This document shows, piece after piece, positions 38,695-47,757 of a stretch of 64,000 nucleotides of DNA. Origin of the DNA: Kovacikia minuta CCNUW1 (GTDB lineage Bacteria > Cyanobacteriota > Cyanobacteriia > Leptolyngbyales > Leptolyngbyaceae); assembly GCF_020091585.1 (NCBI RefSeq), contig NZ_CP083582.1:3968001-4032000 (forward strand), in the 5' to 3' direction. The position numbers and the translations under genes are program-made. The notes under the pieces are model-generated. The model was not told where the DNA came from. It did not search any database and saw nothing but the letters and a program-made list of their open reading frames with translations. The first letter of the stretch is position 1. Every line of letters starts with the position of its first letter.

Positions 38695-38991
38695 AAAAAA
38701 CTATCCGCTCCTACCATCGTACTCTGGCAAACCAGAACACTCAGGGGCAGGAGCGGTGTAGCGGGTCTTCAAACTGGAACCAGACTGCCGGGAGGAAATC
38801 CAAGCCAGCCCAGCTACCAAGCTGCAAATAGTCCAGAAGGACTATAGCTGGCTGTTAGAGAACAGCCCCGGCGCACAGCCGACTAACTCCAGCTTGACGA
38901 CCCAAGCATTTACTACTATCTTGCATGGGCATCACCTCCTTGTTGCCTAAACGGTCTTAATTTCAAGAGGTCGTGGGTGTTTAACACCCTC
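38695..38991 (-). ncRNA. Structured small transcript with a short ORF and terminator
   Basis: Reading the minus strand: a TATCTTAAAT region (near 39000) could serve as a -10. Next come a hairpin GGGTGTT/AACACCC (38975-38989), a perfect AAGGAGGTGAT ribosome binding site (38931-38941) and a 23-codon ORF. Then follow a hairpin ATAGTCC/GGACTAT (38829-38846) within further CCAGCT/AGCTGG pairing, and an end hairpin with arms CCGCTCCT and AGGAGCGG followed by ATAGTTTTTT. The order looks like a complete independent transcription unit of about 300 nt. I do not recognise it as a named RNA. Confidence 0.6.
38855..38926 (-). CDS. 23-residue peptide ORF with a perfect Shine-Dalgarno
   Basis: An ATG at 38926 lies 4 bases after AAGGAGGTGAT, an 11-base perfect complement to the 16S 3' end and by far the strongest ribosome binding site seen in this window. 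The peptide begins MQDSSKCLGRQAGVSR and ends in a small hydrophobic tail; it has two Cys. It could be a small protein, or a leader peptide whose translation controls folding of the downstream hairpins. No homologue is known to me. Confidence 0.5.
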   Translation of the reverse strand: MQDSSKCLGRQAGVSRLCAGAVL

Positions 38992-39031
38992 ATTTAAGAT
39001 AGCACACGGATCGAGAACGTGGTAAATCTGA

Positions 39032-40579
39032 TCAGGTCTCGTCTAAACTCCCCGATCGCCAGAGTTTGATCGTCCGATCGCAGCCACCGCTGATGAGCAG
39101 CTTTCCATCAGAACTGTAAAGCACAGAGGAAACCGAACCCGAATGCTCAGAAAGGGTGCCCAGGAGTCCCTGATGCACGTGCCACAGCTTGATGGTCTGG
39201 TCTTTGCCACCGCTGAGCAACTGTTGGTTGTCAGGACTGAAGGCGATCGACGAAACCCCATCAGCATGCCCAACTAAACGATTCAGTGGCTTGCCTGTTA
39301 CCAGGGAATACTCATTCCAAAGCTCAATCTCTCCGTTATTGCTGCCTGTGGCAAAGAACCGACCGTTTGGGCTAATGGCAATCGATAAAATCTCGCTAGA
39401 GTGCCCCATCAGCGTTCGCAGAAGTTCCCCGGTTCGCAAATGGTACACCTTAACCGTGTGGTCGTCACTACCACTCAAGACCATCTGCCCGTCTGGGCTA
39501 AGGGCAATGGCTTGAATAGGAGAAGCGTGTCCATCCAAAGTCTGCGTTATCTCTCCAGTCCTCAGGTTCCAGAATCGCAGGGTTCCATCTAAACTTCCAC
39601 TGACAAGGGTTTGTCGATCGGGACTGATTGCCAGCGATCGGACACCGCCTGTATGTCCCTTCAGGGTCCGAAGCAGATCCCCTGTCCGCAGGTGCCAGAG
39701 GTGGATGGATTGATCTTCGCTACCGCTCGCCAACAGTTGCCCGTCTGCACTCAGAGAAAGGCACCAAACTGGGCCAGTGTGCCCGGAGAGGGTACAGAAT
39801 TGTTTAAGTGTCCGCAGATTCCACAGATGAAGGGTGGTGTCCAGGCTGCTACTGGCAAGAATTTTGCCATCCCGACTGAGGGCGATCGCAGTCACAGCCT
39901 CAATGTGACCACTCAGTGTTTGCACACATTTCCAGGGAAGCGGTTTGGGAGGTGGGGATGGAGTTGTTGGTTGGGCAGATACAGCAGTTGAACTGGACGC
40001 CTGGGGTGAAGATTTTGAATGGGCGGTCGTTGTTTGACGCTTGAATTCCTGTTCAAACCGCTCTCGGACACTATTTCTCCTCGGATTGGAGGTTTGTTTA
40101 GCTGATGATTGATCTAAACCTAATTCTTTTGCTTTCTTTAAATCCGATTCTGCACCCAGTTCAAATCCCAATAGAGAATTCACAAATCCCCGGTAGCGAT
40201 AGGCTTCAGCATAATTGGGATGCAGCCGAATTGCCATGCCAAAGTCTTCCAGGGCTTCCTTATACTTCCCAGCTTTGACATTCTCTGCACCCTGGTTGTA
40301 GAAAACTTCTGCTCTGGTCGTTTTGCTGCTCACCACCGTTTGCGGCGATCGGCTGGAGAAATTTTGAGTTGAGGCTTCAGACTGGTAGTTCCTCAGCAAT
40401 TGGTACGCTTCGTTAATCTGCTTAATTTTTTCTTCTGCCTGTCGCTTCAGTTGGGGATCTTGGGAGAAGCGATCGGGATGCCAGATCTTAGCGAGATTGC
40501 GATAGGCTTGCTTAATCTCTGCCTGAGATGCACCGGGTTGAAGTCCCAAAATTTCGTAATACTGCTTAATCTCACTCAT
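39032..40579 (-). CDS. DnaJ-TPR-WD40 fusion protein
   Basis: The 515-residue protein starts with a J domain (1-65) including the HPD motif (IWHPDRFSQDP), which stimulates Hsp70 ATPase. TPR-like helices follow (about 88-150; FYNQGAENVKAGKYKEALED), then a Ser/Thr/Pro-rich linker, then seven WD40 repeats (about 210-510; for example TLSGHIEAVTAIALS, TLKGHTGGVRSLAIS, KLWRSG at the end). Seven repeats make one closed propeller. The WD40 and TPR parts would bind clients and the J domain would recruit DnaK. No dnaK is nearby. The frame is complete. Confidence 0.93.
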   Translation of the reverse strand: MSEIKQYYEILGLQPGASQAEIKQAYRNLAKIWHPDRFSQDPQLKRQAEEKIKQINEAYQLLRNYQSEASTQNFSSRSPQTVVSSKTTRAEVFYNQGAENVKAGKYKEALEDFGMAIRLHPNYAEAYRYRGFVNSLLGFELGAESDLKKAKELGLDQSSAKQTSNPRRNSVRERFEQEFKRQTTTAHSKSSPQASSSTAVSAQPTTPSPPPKPLPWKCVQTLSGHIEAVTAIALSRDGKILASSSLDTTLHLWNLRTLKQFCTLSGHTGPVWCLSLSADGQLLASGSEDQSIHLWHLRTGDLLRTLKGHTGGVRSLAISPDRQTLVSGSLDGTLRFWNLRTGEITQTLDGHASPIQAIALSPDGQMVLSGSDDHTVKVYHLRTGELLRTLMGHSSEILSIAISPNGRFFATGSNNGEIELWNEYSLVTGKPLNRLVGHADGVSSIAFSPDNQQLLSGGKDQTIKLWHVHQGLLGTLSEHSGSVSSVLYSSDGKLLISGGCDRTIKLWRSGSLDET

Positions 40580-40689
40580 TCATGCTGCCTTCGCATTTTG
40601 GGTAGACAGAGTGTTCTTAAAACAGCATTCCCCAAAATCCCTCATTCCATCCGGTTGGTCTGCGGTTAAGACACCGGGGTTTTTATAAC

Positions 40690-40720
40690 AGGTGGTAGGT
40701 GGTAGGTGGTAGGTGGTAGG
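40690..40720. repeat. Heptanucleotide GGTAGGT repeat
   Basis: Four copies of a 7-base GGTAGGT unit lie between the DnaJ fusion and the phytochelatin-synthase-like gene. Confidence 0.85.
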
Positions 40721-40773
40721 GTTGAGTCAACTGATATAAGAACCCCGTTTCTGCGACTGTTGAAAGAGCTGAG

Positions 40774-41514
40774 TTATTCTTTGCGCTTGACCAGAACAAA
40801 TCCTCTGGTCTTGCCTGAAACAGAATCAACGGCTAACATCGCCTGCCACAGTTCTGTTGCTTTTACCCAAACGGGTGGATATTTGTAGCGCGACACATCC
40901 AGAATCAGAAACCGATCGGTTTGCTGGTTGTAGGCGGCGATCGGGGAAATATGCCCCCCCTTCTCTTCACCGATCGCTTTGCGTAGGTAGTTGGCTAAAA
41001 CAAAGTTATTCGGCTGCTGCAAATTTTCCACAACCCGCTGCCGGAATTCGTTAATGGTCAGATCTCCAGCGTGATGAACCTGGACATCAACGGGATGGGT
41101 CGCCAGCAGTTGACCTAGTTGATCCAGTGTCATCCCCTGACGCATCACAATGTCAGGACTGAGAACCTTGCGCGTTTGCTCATTATTGAAAAAATCTTCT
41201 TGCGTAAACACCCGGTAGGGCGAATACCGGGGATCTTGAGGCGCAGGAATGGCTAACGAATTCAGCACCATGACCATGCTGGCAACGCCACAAAAGGATT
41301 GACTATTTTGCGTCACAAACTGAATGCTAAGAGGCCAATAGTCTTCTCTAGCGTTGCTTTCAAGCAATAATTGTGACCCCTCGCGAGAATTAAAATTGAT
41401 CAGGTTACTTGGCAAAGGCAAGGTTTGGGTCAGTGCATTGCCACCGGATAGACATAACCCCACAATCGCCGCTCTGAGCAGGAATCTGAGCGATCCGATT
41501 CCCCGAAATACCAT
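40774..41514 (-). CDS. Phytochelatin synthase-like peptidase, probably exported
   Basis: About 246 residues. Catalytic triad positions of the papain-like phytochelatin synthase fold are visible: Cys in QSFCGVASMVMVLNSL, His in GGHISPIAAY, Asp in FLILDVSRYKYPP. Bacterial members lack the Cys-rich C-terminal domain of plant enzymes and mainly remove glycine from glutathione, with weak phytochelatin synthesis. The N-terminus has a hydrophobic signal-like segment (FLLRAAIVGLCLSGGNALT). ATG at 41514 is chosen because AAGGAG sits 6 bases upstream; the frame extends to 41535 without a site. Confidence 0.87.
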   Translation of the reverse strand: MVFRGIGSLRFLLRAAIVGLCLSGGNALTQTLPLPSNLINFNSREGSQLLLESNAREDYWPLSIQFVTQNSQSFCGVASMVMVLNSLAIPAPQDPRYSPYRVFTQEDFFNNEQTRKVLSPDIVMRQGMTLDQLGQLLATHPVDVQVHHAGDLTINEFRQRVVENLQQPNNFVLANYLRKAIGEEKGGHISPIAAYNQQTDRFLILDVSRYKYPPVWVKATELWQAMLAVDSVSGKTRGFVLVKRKE

Positions 41515-41713
41515 GCGAATCTCCTTTACAGTCAATCAACGATCGTTAATTTCCAGATATAGCATAGGCAGGTTGCTGCAATCGTCCTGGATTATCAATC
41601 CAAAATAATTTCAGATGGATCAACGAATGATTTAGGACTGCTATAGATTCCTCCTGGGACATGCCGCATCATAGGAACGTTATGATGTGGAGAAAGCTTT
41701 AGATCAACGCATC

Positions 41714-42352
41714 ATGAGTACAACAATCGATGCACCCACATTGTCGCTGGAAAAGGTTCACCGTTTGCTGAGGTTCCAGAGACAGGGCGATCAATCCATT
41801 GTGTCCTTGTTACGTTTAGAACCTTTGACAGAACAGGAACAGGCAAGACTGGAGGAAATTCGGCGTAACTTTGCAATTTACTACGAAGAGTCCAAGATTC
41901 TAGAAGGGCAGGTTCAGTTTCTATTTCTGTCGCCGCTCATGTGGCTGGCTGGATTTCATTCACCCAGAATTCAAATCTCTCTAGAAGTTGGCATCGCGGA
42001 AATCGAAACCAGTGATGCAGATACTCTTATCAAAGGTCGGATGGATATTTTAGCGACGAAGAGACTCCGGGGAGAAAACGAAACTCATTTACTCTGGGTC
42101 TTATTGATTGAGTCAAAAAACAGCAGCGTTGATGCTACCGAAGGTCTGCCTCAACTCCTCACCTACGCCTACAGAGGTTTAGGGCAACAACGATCGGTTT
42201 GGGGATTGACAACCAATGGGATGGATTACCAGTTTGTTTACATCCAGCAAGGCGATCCGCCAACCTACCAGCTATTCCCAAAACTCAGTCTGCTGTATTC
42301 TGAGCAATCCAACCAGTTATTGCAGGTTCTAAAGGGAATTTGTGATTCCTGA
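41714..42352 (+). CDS. Putative PD-(D/E)XK-fold restriction-type nuclease
   Basis: The product of about 212 residues resembles the small cyanobacterial proteins related to type I restriction subunit N-termini. A PD-(D/E)XK core is suggested by Asp in LIKGRMDILATK and Glu-x-Lys in LLWVLLIESKNSSVD, followed by a Gln-containing helix (EGLPQLLTYAYRGLG). The middle strand TNGMDYQFVYIQ is also typical. No methylase or helicase gene is nearby. ATG at 41714 (MSTTIDAPTLSLEKV) is preferred; a GTG at 41687 is possible. Its 3' end overlaps the convergent glcF by 24 bases. Confidence 0.7.
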   Translation: MSTTIDAPTLSLEKVHRLLRFQRQGDQSIVSLLRLEPLTEQEQARLEEIRRNFAIYYEESKILEGQVQFLFLSPLMWLAGFHSPRIQISLEVGIAEIETSDADTLIKGRMDILATKRLRGENETHLLWVLLIESKNSSVDATEGLPQLLTYAYRGLGQQRSVWGLTTNGMDYQFVYIQQGDPPTYQLFPKLSLLYSEQSNQLLQVLKGICDS

Positions 42353-43822
42353 ATCTTGAAGCGGAATGCCACGGATCGAGTAATCTAACAGTTGCACCGG
42401 GTGCAGTACCGGAACATTTTTGCCCTGGAGCTTCAAATGTCTGCTGATTTGCACAAAACAGCCAATGTTTGCCGAGGCAATGACGGAAGCGCCTGTGTTT
42501 GTTAGATTTTCTGCCTTCTGGCGACCGAGTTCTTCCGCAACTTCTGGTTGCAGAATGTTGTAAACCCCCGCACTGCCGCAGCAAAGTGCCGCATCCACAG
42601 GTTCCCGCAATCGCACCCCCGGAATTTGCTTCAGGAGTTGGCGGGGTTGAACACTAATTTTTTGCCCATGCAGCATGTGACAGGCATCCTGATAGACCAG
42701 GGTTAGCGGTTCATCCTGTAATGGCGAAAGGGGGACAGTTAGCCCTACGTCTGCCAGAAACTCCTGCACATCCCTGACCTGATTTGCAAATGCTTGAGCT
42801 TTCTCGCTGTACTGCGGATCGTTGCCCAGAATGTTGCCATATTCCTTCAGGGTGTGCCCACAACCGGAGGCATTGACCAGCACATAATCCACACCGGCAT
42901 CAGCAAAGGTGTCAATCATCTGACGGGCCAGGGTTTTGGTTTGTTCTTCCTGTCCCTGATGGTGGGTGAGGGCAGCACAACACCCCTGGGATGGGGGAAT
43001 TACGACCTCGCACCCATTCGCGGTCAAAACTTGCACTGTGGCATTATTGACCTCTGGATTAAACAGGCGTTGGACACAACCCAGAATCAGACCGACTCGA
43101 TATCGCTGGTTGCCTTGGGCTGGAATCAGGTCAGGCAGAGTGTCCTGGAACGCCTGAGCCGGAATCGCAGGTAACATCGCCTCCATTGCGCCCAGTTGGG
43201 ATGAGAGGTGCTTTAGAAAATCGAGCGATCGCACCCATTTCTGCAATCCCGATTTCTGGTAAATCCCCAAAGGGCGTAGCATCCAGCGCATCCGGTTGGG
43301 ATAGGGAAAGGTGGAGAAGATGAGCTGACGCAACAGTTTTTCGGGAAGCGATCGCTCGTGATGACGCTCCACCTGTTGGCGGGTTGACTCGATCAGCTTG
43401 TCATACCTCACCCCAGAGGGACAGGTCGTAACACAGGCAAGGCAGCCCAGACAGGAATCAAAATGCTGCACTGTAGTAGGGGATAGGGGAATTTCCCCTT
43501 CATTTACCCCGTCCATCAAGTAAATCCGCCCTCTGGGAGAATCCATCTCCTTGCCAATCACCCGGTAACTGGGACAGGTAGACAGACAAAAGCCACAGTG
43601 AACACAGGTGTCGATAATTTTGGGGTCGGGGGGAGAGAGGGAATCAAAGGATGAGGGATGGGGGATGGGGGATGAAATGAGGGATGAGGGATGGGGCATG
43701 GGGGATGAATCAGATTTTTCTTTTTCATCCTTCCGCCCTCCGCCCTCCGTCCTTCTTTCATCCCTCATCCCTCCGCCCTCATCACTCTTCGATGCTTCTG
43801 TATTCTCGTAACTCGTATTCAT
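42329..43822 (-). CDS. glcF: Glycolate dehydrogenase iron-sulfur subunit
   Basis: The 497-residue subunit carries two [4Fe-4S] motifs (CVHCGFCLSTCPSYR and CLGCLACVTTCPSGVRY) and CCG domains (SQGCCAALTHHQGQ, ASGCGHTLKEYG, CCGSAGVYNI). With GlcD and GlcE it oxidises the photorespiratory product glycolate to glyoxylate. It starts 3 bases after glcE, so the two are co-translated. The first 70 residues are a Glu/Arg/Ser/Pro-rich extension encoded by GGGATGG-type heptamer repeats (43620-43790). A start inside or after the repeats is possible, but no better start codon is evident. GlcD is not in the window. Confidence 0.92.
   Translation of the reverse strand: MNTSYENTEASKSDEGGGMRDERRTEGGGRKDEKEKSDSSPMPHPSSLISSPIPHPSSFDSLSPPDPKIIDTCVHCGFCLSTCPSYRVIGKEMDSPRGRIYLMDGVNEGEIPLSPTTVQHFDSCLGCLACVTTCPSGVRYDKLIESTRQQVERHHERSLPEKLLRQLIFSTFPYPNRMRWMLRPLGIYQKSGLQKWVRSLDFLKHLSSQLGAMEAMLPAIPAQAFQDTLPDLIPAQGNQRYRVGLILGCVQRLFNPEVNNATVQVLTANGCEVVIPPSQGCCAALTHHQGQEEQTKTLARQMIDTFADAGVDYVLVNASGCGHTLKEYGNILGNDPQYSEKAQAFANQVRDVQEFLADVGLTVPLSPLQDEPLTLVYQDACHMLHGQKISVQPRQLLKQIPGVRLREPVDAALCCGSAGVYNILQPEVAEELGRQKAENLTNTGASVIASANIGCFVQISRHLKLQGKNVPVLHPVQLLDYSIRGIPLQDSGITNSL
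43620..43790. repeat. Heptamer repeats in the N-terminal coding region of glcF
   Basis: Tracts of GGGATGG and GATGAGG (7-base units) and CCGCCCT-like units are read in frame at the start of glcF. Confidence 0.85.
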
Positions 43823-43825
43823 TCT

Positions 43826-45200
43826 TCAAATTCCCCCTACAAATCGGTGGGGACTTAACTGGGAATGGGGGTCAAACTGCTGCTTGATTTTTTGCATAAG
43901 TTCCAGTGCATTTCCGGGATAGCCCCAGATGTCTATTTTCTGTTTGAGTGAGGTGGGAGCCTGGAGAATTGAGAGAAATCCTCCGTGGGACTGACACTGG
44001 TGGCGAATTTTCAACAGGGTTTCAGTAGGAACTGCTTCGTCAAATACAAACCTTCCCAACCCACTGGCAGCGTGGATCTGACCCAGCCAGCCTAATACGT
44101 TTAAGTCCTCAATCTGTTGCAAAACGCGCACAGCTTCTGATGGTCTTACTCCTATTTTGCAGGTAATTAAGCCTTCCCAACCGGCAGCGGTCATTTGATC
44201 TCGCAATCGTTGCCATAGGTCAGCCTCGTCTGAATTGGAAAAGGAGGAATGGGCAAGACCTAATTGGTTGCCCAGTTCAGTTAAGTGATGGGTTTGTTCT
44301 TGCACGCTGGCAGGAATACTTTGGAACCGGACAATCAACCCCATTCCTGCTCCAATCTGGAGGTCTTCAACGATCGAGGCTGAAAGCAGATCGGCGGCTG
44401 TGGGGGTGAGGGCTGAGTTGAGTAAGATTGGGACTGCCTGAGCGATCGCCCCTGCTTCCCCACTGAGCACAACGGTCTGCGCACGCTTCTGGCATGGGAT
44501 AAACCCGAAATGTAACCTGGGTGAGAATACCCAGGGTGCCGTAGGAACCTGTGAATAACTTCATCAGGTCATAGCCCGCCACATTTTTGACGACCCGCCC
44601 CCCGGCTTTTGCCATTTGCCCATCCGCCCGCACAAAGGACACCCCCAGCAACATATCTCGCACACTGTTGTAGCATTGCCGCAAAGAACCGGTATCCGCT
44701 GTGGCAACGATTCCGCCGATCGTGGCTTGCTCTGGATAGGCAGGGTCGATCGCCAAAAACTGCCCTACCTGCGCCAACTGCTGCTGCAATTCCGCAAACC
44801 TTACGCCCGCCTCCACCGTTACCGTCAAGTCCCCTACCGCATGTTCAATCACCCGATTCAAATTCTTTGTACTCACCACAATCAAAGGCGAAGCAGCACT
44901 TTTATCCTTTATCCTTTCGCCTTTATCCTTTCCCCCAACCATTCCTCCCCAGTTCAACTTACTCCCTGCGCCACAGGGGAGAATCTGCCAGCGGTTCTGA
45001 TAGGCAGATTGGATGACTGCTGCCAATTCTGTCGGATTGTTGGGGTAAACAATCCGGTGAACCTCGGCATGGGGTGCGATCGCATGTTTGATGCGTTCCC
45101 GCTGGTCAGAACTCAACGCTTCCCAGGTTGTGATGCCAGAAGCCCCAACGATCTCTTCCAGGGCTTGAAAATCCGTAGTCTTTTCTGAACTAGTTTCCAT
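43826..45200 (-). CDS. glcE: Glycolate dehydrogenase FAD-binding subunit (frameshift near 44486)
   Basis: The repaired product is about 457 residues. It has the FAD-binding type 4 domain (PCGAGSKLNWGG; EQATIGGIVATADTGSLRQ; GGRVVKNVAGYDLMKLFTGSYGTLGIL) and a C-terminal domain ending just before glcF. An extra G near 44486 splits it; removal gives PEACQTVVLSGEAGA. ATG at 45200 (METSSEKTTDF) is chosen over an upstream TTG at 45230. A heptamer repeat (TTTATCC-type, 44901-44935) adds a Lys/Asp/Glu-rich loop after the FAD-binding glycine motif. Confidence 0.88.
44901..44935. repeat. Heptanucleotide TTTATCC repeat inside glcE
   Basis: About four copies of a 7-base TTTATCC-type unit lie in frame, encoding a charged loop. 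Confidence 0.85.
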
Positions 45201-45340
45201 GCAGCGATCGCAGTAGCTAAGATTGATCAATCATATAGCGCTCCTGGCTTGGGTTGTGAGAAATGTCTTGCCATCAGCGGTCAGCTGATCGCTGCTTCCC
45301 CTAAAATCAAAGTATTGACTCAACCCCTCACCAAGTTGCC

Positions 45341-45928
45341 ATGACCTCAGCCACCGATCGGCTCATGACCCTGGAAGCGTATCTCACCTATGACGATGGC
45401 ACAGAGACCCGCTACGAATTGGTGAATGGGGAATTGGTTGAGGTGCCCTTAGAAAGTGATTTGAATAACCTGATTTCCCTATTCCTGCTGGTGCAGTTTC
45501 TACGCTTTGTCCCGGTTCAACGCCTGCGCCACAAAGATACTGAAATCGCCGTTACAGGTGCGCGGGCGACGGTGCGCATTCCCGATCTGATCGTACTGAC
45601 GGAAGAAGGGGCTGCTGCCTTGAGTGGAGCCAAACGCAGTATCATTACCGCTGACATGCCACCCCCTGCGTTGGTGGTAGAAGTTGTATCGCCTGGAAGC
45701 AGCAATCAGGAGCGCGATTATCGTTACAAACGGTCGGAGTATGCCGCGCGGGGAATTGCGGAATACTGGATTATCGATCCGCAACAGGCGCAGGTAACGA
45801 TCTTAACGCTGGTCGCAGGGTTTTATGAAGTGGCGGTCTATCGGGAGCGCGATCGCCTCATTTCTCCCCTATTTCCGAACCTGGAATTGACAGCGACCCA
45901 GGTGTTACAAGCAGGTACCAATGAGTAG
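45341..45928 (+). CDS. Uma2-family (DUF820) putative nuclease
   Basis: The 195-residue protein has the family pattern: MTLEAYLTYDDGTETRYELV, VRIPDLIVLTEE, PPPALVVEVVSPGSSNQERD, YRYKRSEYAARGIAEYWIID. PALVVEVVS carries the acidic metal-binding residues of the PD-(D/E)XK fold. It is divergent from glcE with a 140-base gap. Unlike the other two copies in the window it belongs to the subgroup with the GIAEYWIIDPQ ending. Confidence 0.9.
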   Translation: MTSATDRLMTLEAYLTYDDGTETRYELVNGELVEVPLESDLNNLISLFLLVQFLRFVPVQRLRHKDTEIAVTGARATVRIPDLIVLTEEGAAALSGAKRSIITADMPPPALVVEVVSPGSSNQERDYRYKRSEYAARGIAEYWIIDPQQAQVTILTLVAGFYEVAVYRERDRLISPLFPNLELTATQVLQAGTNE

Positions 45929-46032
45929 CAGAGAACTCAAGCTGCCTGAGCCAGTTCTCATTCACATATAGCAGGTGTCAGGGAATCAATTGCCAGTGAC
46001 AAAAGGTCTCAGGGCGACAAGATGTCTTAACT

Positions 46033-46455
46033 TCACTTGAGAAACAGGCGGGCTTTTCCTGGACTTTTGGGATTAACAAACAACTGATGTTTCTTAGGAT
46101 CTAGCAAAACATCCATCCCCCCCATCGGAATCGCTCCCAGCAACACATCTGTCTCGTTAGCCACGACTAATGCTTCAACGGTCGTCCGGCGATTCTGAAA
46201 TCTCACCTCTATTGGACCCGCCACATCAAGCTGGACGATTGAACCGTCTGCCAATTCTGCATCACCTTCTCCTAGAATCCTCAACCCAAGCTGATTACAA
46301 ATTGACTGAGGAATTGACAGCATTGAAGCTCCGCTATCAACCAGGGCTGAAACTTTTAATTTTCTAACCTGATCTTCTGACAGATAACCTCTAGCGACCA
46401 ATGCCAGATCATCACTGTTCACAAGTTCGAGTTCGGCGTAGGTAATTCCCATCAC
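46033..46455 (-). CDS. Clan AA retropepsin-like aspartyl protease
   Basis: The 140-residue protein has the catalytic motif ALVDSGASMLSIP and a second hydrophobic-hydrophobic-Gly block (VLLGAIPMGGMDVLLDP). One such domain is half of a pepsin-type enzyme, so it should work as a homodimer. Small soluble members like this are common in cyanobacteria, often near toxin-antitoxin or Uma2 genes, and their substrates are unknown. Confidence 0.85.
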   Translation of the reverse strand: MMGITYAELELVNSDDLALVARGYLSEDQVRKLKVSALVDSGASMLSIPQSICNQLGLRILGEGDAELADGSIVQLDVAGPIEVRFQNRRTTVEALVVANETDVLLGAIPMGGMDVLLDPKKHQLFVNPKSPGKARLFLK

Positions 46456-46623
46456 TGGCAGCGCTCTGGACTAAATCGCTTCTACTCAAATTTTAGAGGA
46501 TAGCTGAAGGAAGATCGCCGATCAAGCGCGATCTCCATTGGGGAGGAGGGGCGATCGTCCGTTTAAGCGATGGAGGGAGACTATAATCGATGCAGCACCA
46601 TTTAAGTCTTACCGGAGAAGCAG

Positions 46624-47757
46624 GTGTCAGAAGGCGCTATTAAGATCTTTTATTCTTACTCTCGCAAAGACCTTGATATGCGGAATACGTTAGAAGATCA
46701 CCTTGCGGCTTTGAGGGAAGCAGGCAGAATTAGCACCTGGCATGACCTTGAACTGGAAGCAGGTACCGAGTGGGAGCCAGCCATTTTGAGTAAGCTCGAC
46801 ACGGCAGATATCATTTTGTTACTGGTCAGTCACAACTTTATCGCCTCGAAATACTGCTATGGCACAGAACTGAAGCGGGCGATCGCCCGCCATGATGCCG
46901 GAACAGCGCGGGTGATTCCGATCATTCTGCGCCCCTGCGACTGGAACCATTCCTGTGTGCCCTTTAGCAAATTGAATGTTTTGCCAACCCACGCGATACC
47001 GATTACTAAGTGGGAAAACCGGGATGATGCGTTTGCGATCGTTGCCCAACGAATTAGGGAGACAGTTGATGAACTGCTGACACAGAAAAAGTTGGCAAAG
47101 CAGCAGGCATGGAAACAGCCCCAGAAGCAGAAGCAAGCGGTAGATGCACTAGAGCAATGGCTACAACTATCTATACAGAATTACCCACAGCAATCTCCGA
47201 CAGCTTTAACACTGCTCAACCAAGGGAGAATAGCTGGTATTCCATTGGACTCGAATTCAAGCAATTCCTTCGAAGAGGATCTAAGTTCAGACCGAGGAGT
47301 AGAATACACCCGACTGCTAGATTTGCTGAAAGCAGGGCAGTGGAAAGAAGCAGACAGGGAAACCTACCGAATAATGATCTTTTCTGTGGGTAAGCGAGAT
47401 GGTGACCACTTTGCTGATACCGATTTTTTAAATTTACCCTGTGAAAATCTTCAAGCGATAGATTACCTCTGGGCAAAATACAGCAGTGCGAAGTTTGGCT
47501 TTAGTACACAGAAGAGTCTTTACTTACAAAGTGGCGGCGATTTGAATGGTGGTTGTCCAAGCGATAAGGTTTGGGATGAATTCAGCGATCGAGTTGGCTG
47601 GCGAAAGGATGGTGCTTGGCTTGACTACGATAACCTTATTTTCAGTCTAGAGGCCCCACCAGGGCACCTTCCGCGTTTCTTTACTCGTGCTGTATATAGT
47701 TGGAAAGGAATGGGAATTTCCTGTATAACTGCAAGACTTGCGAAGTGTAGTAAGTAG
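46624..47757 (+). CDS. TIR-GUN4 fusion protein
   Basis: The 377-residue protein joins an N-terminal TIR domain (about 1-145) to a C-terminal GUN4 domain (about 225-350). The TIR part starts IKIFYSYSRKDLDMRNTLED and has LLVSHNFIASKYCYGTELKRA, where the Glu matches the catalytic Glu of NAD-cleaving TIR enzymes. The GUN4 part has LLDLLKAGQWKEADRETY, LPCENLQAIDYLWAKYS and KVWDEFSDRVGW. GUN4 binds porphyrins and stimulates Mg-chelatase. GTG start at 46624 is supported by a GGAG site. The combination suggests a tetrapyrrole-sensing input controlling a TIR output; this is inference. Confidence 0.88.
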   Translation: MSEGAIKIFYSYSRKDLDMRNTLEDHLAALREAGRISTWHDLELEAGTEWEPAILSKLDTADIILLLVSHNFIASKYCYGTELKRAIARHDAGTARVIPIILRPCDWNHSCVPFSKLNVLPTHAIPITKWENRDDAFAIVAQRIRETVDELLTQKKLAKQQAWKQPQKQKQAVDALEQWLQLSIQNYPQQSPTALTLLNQGRIAGIPLDSNSSNSFEEDLSSDRGVEYTRLLDLLKAGQWKEADRETYRIMIFSVGKRDGDHFADTDFLNLPCENLQAIDYLWAKYSSAKFGFSTQKSLYLQSGGDLNGGCPSDKVWDEFSDRVGWRKDGAWLDYDNLIFSLEAPPGHLPRFFTRAVYSWKGMGISCITARLAKCSK

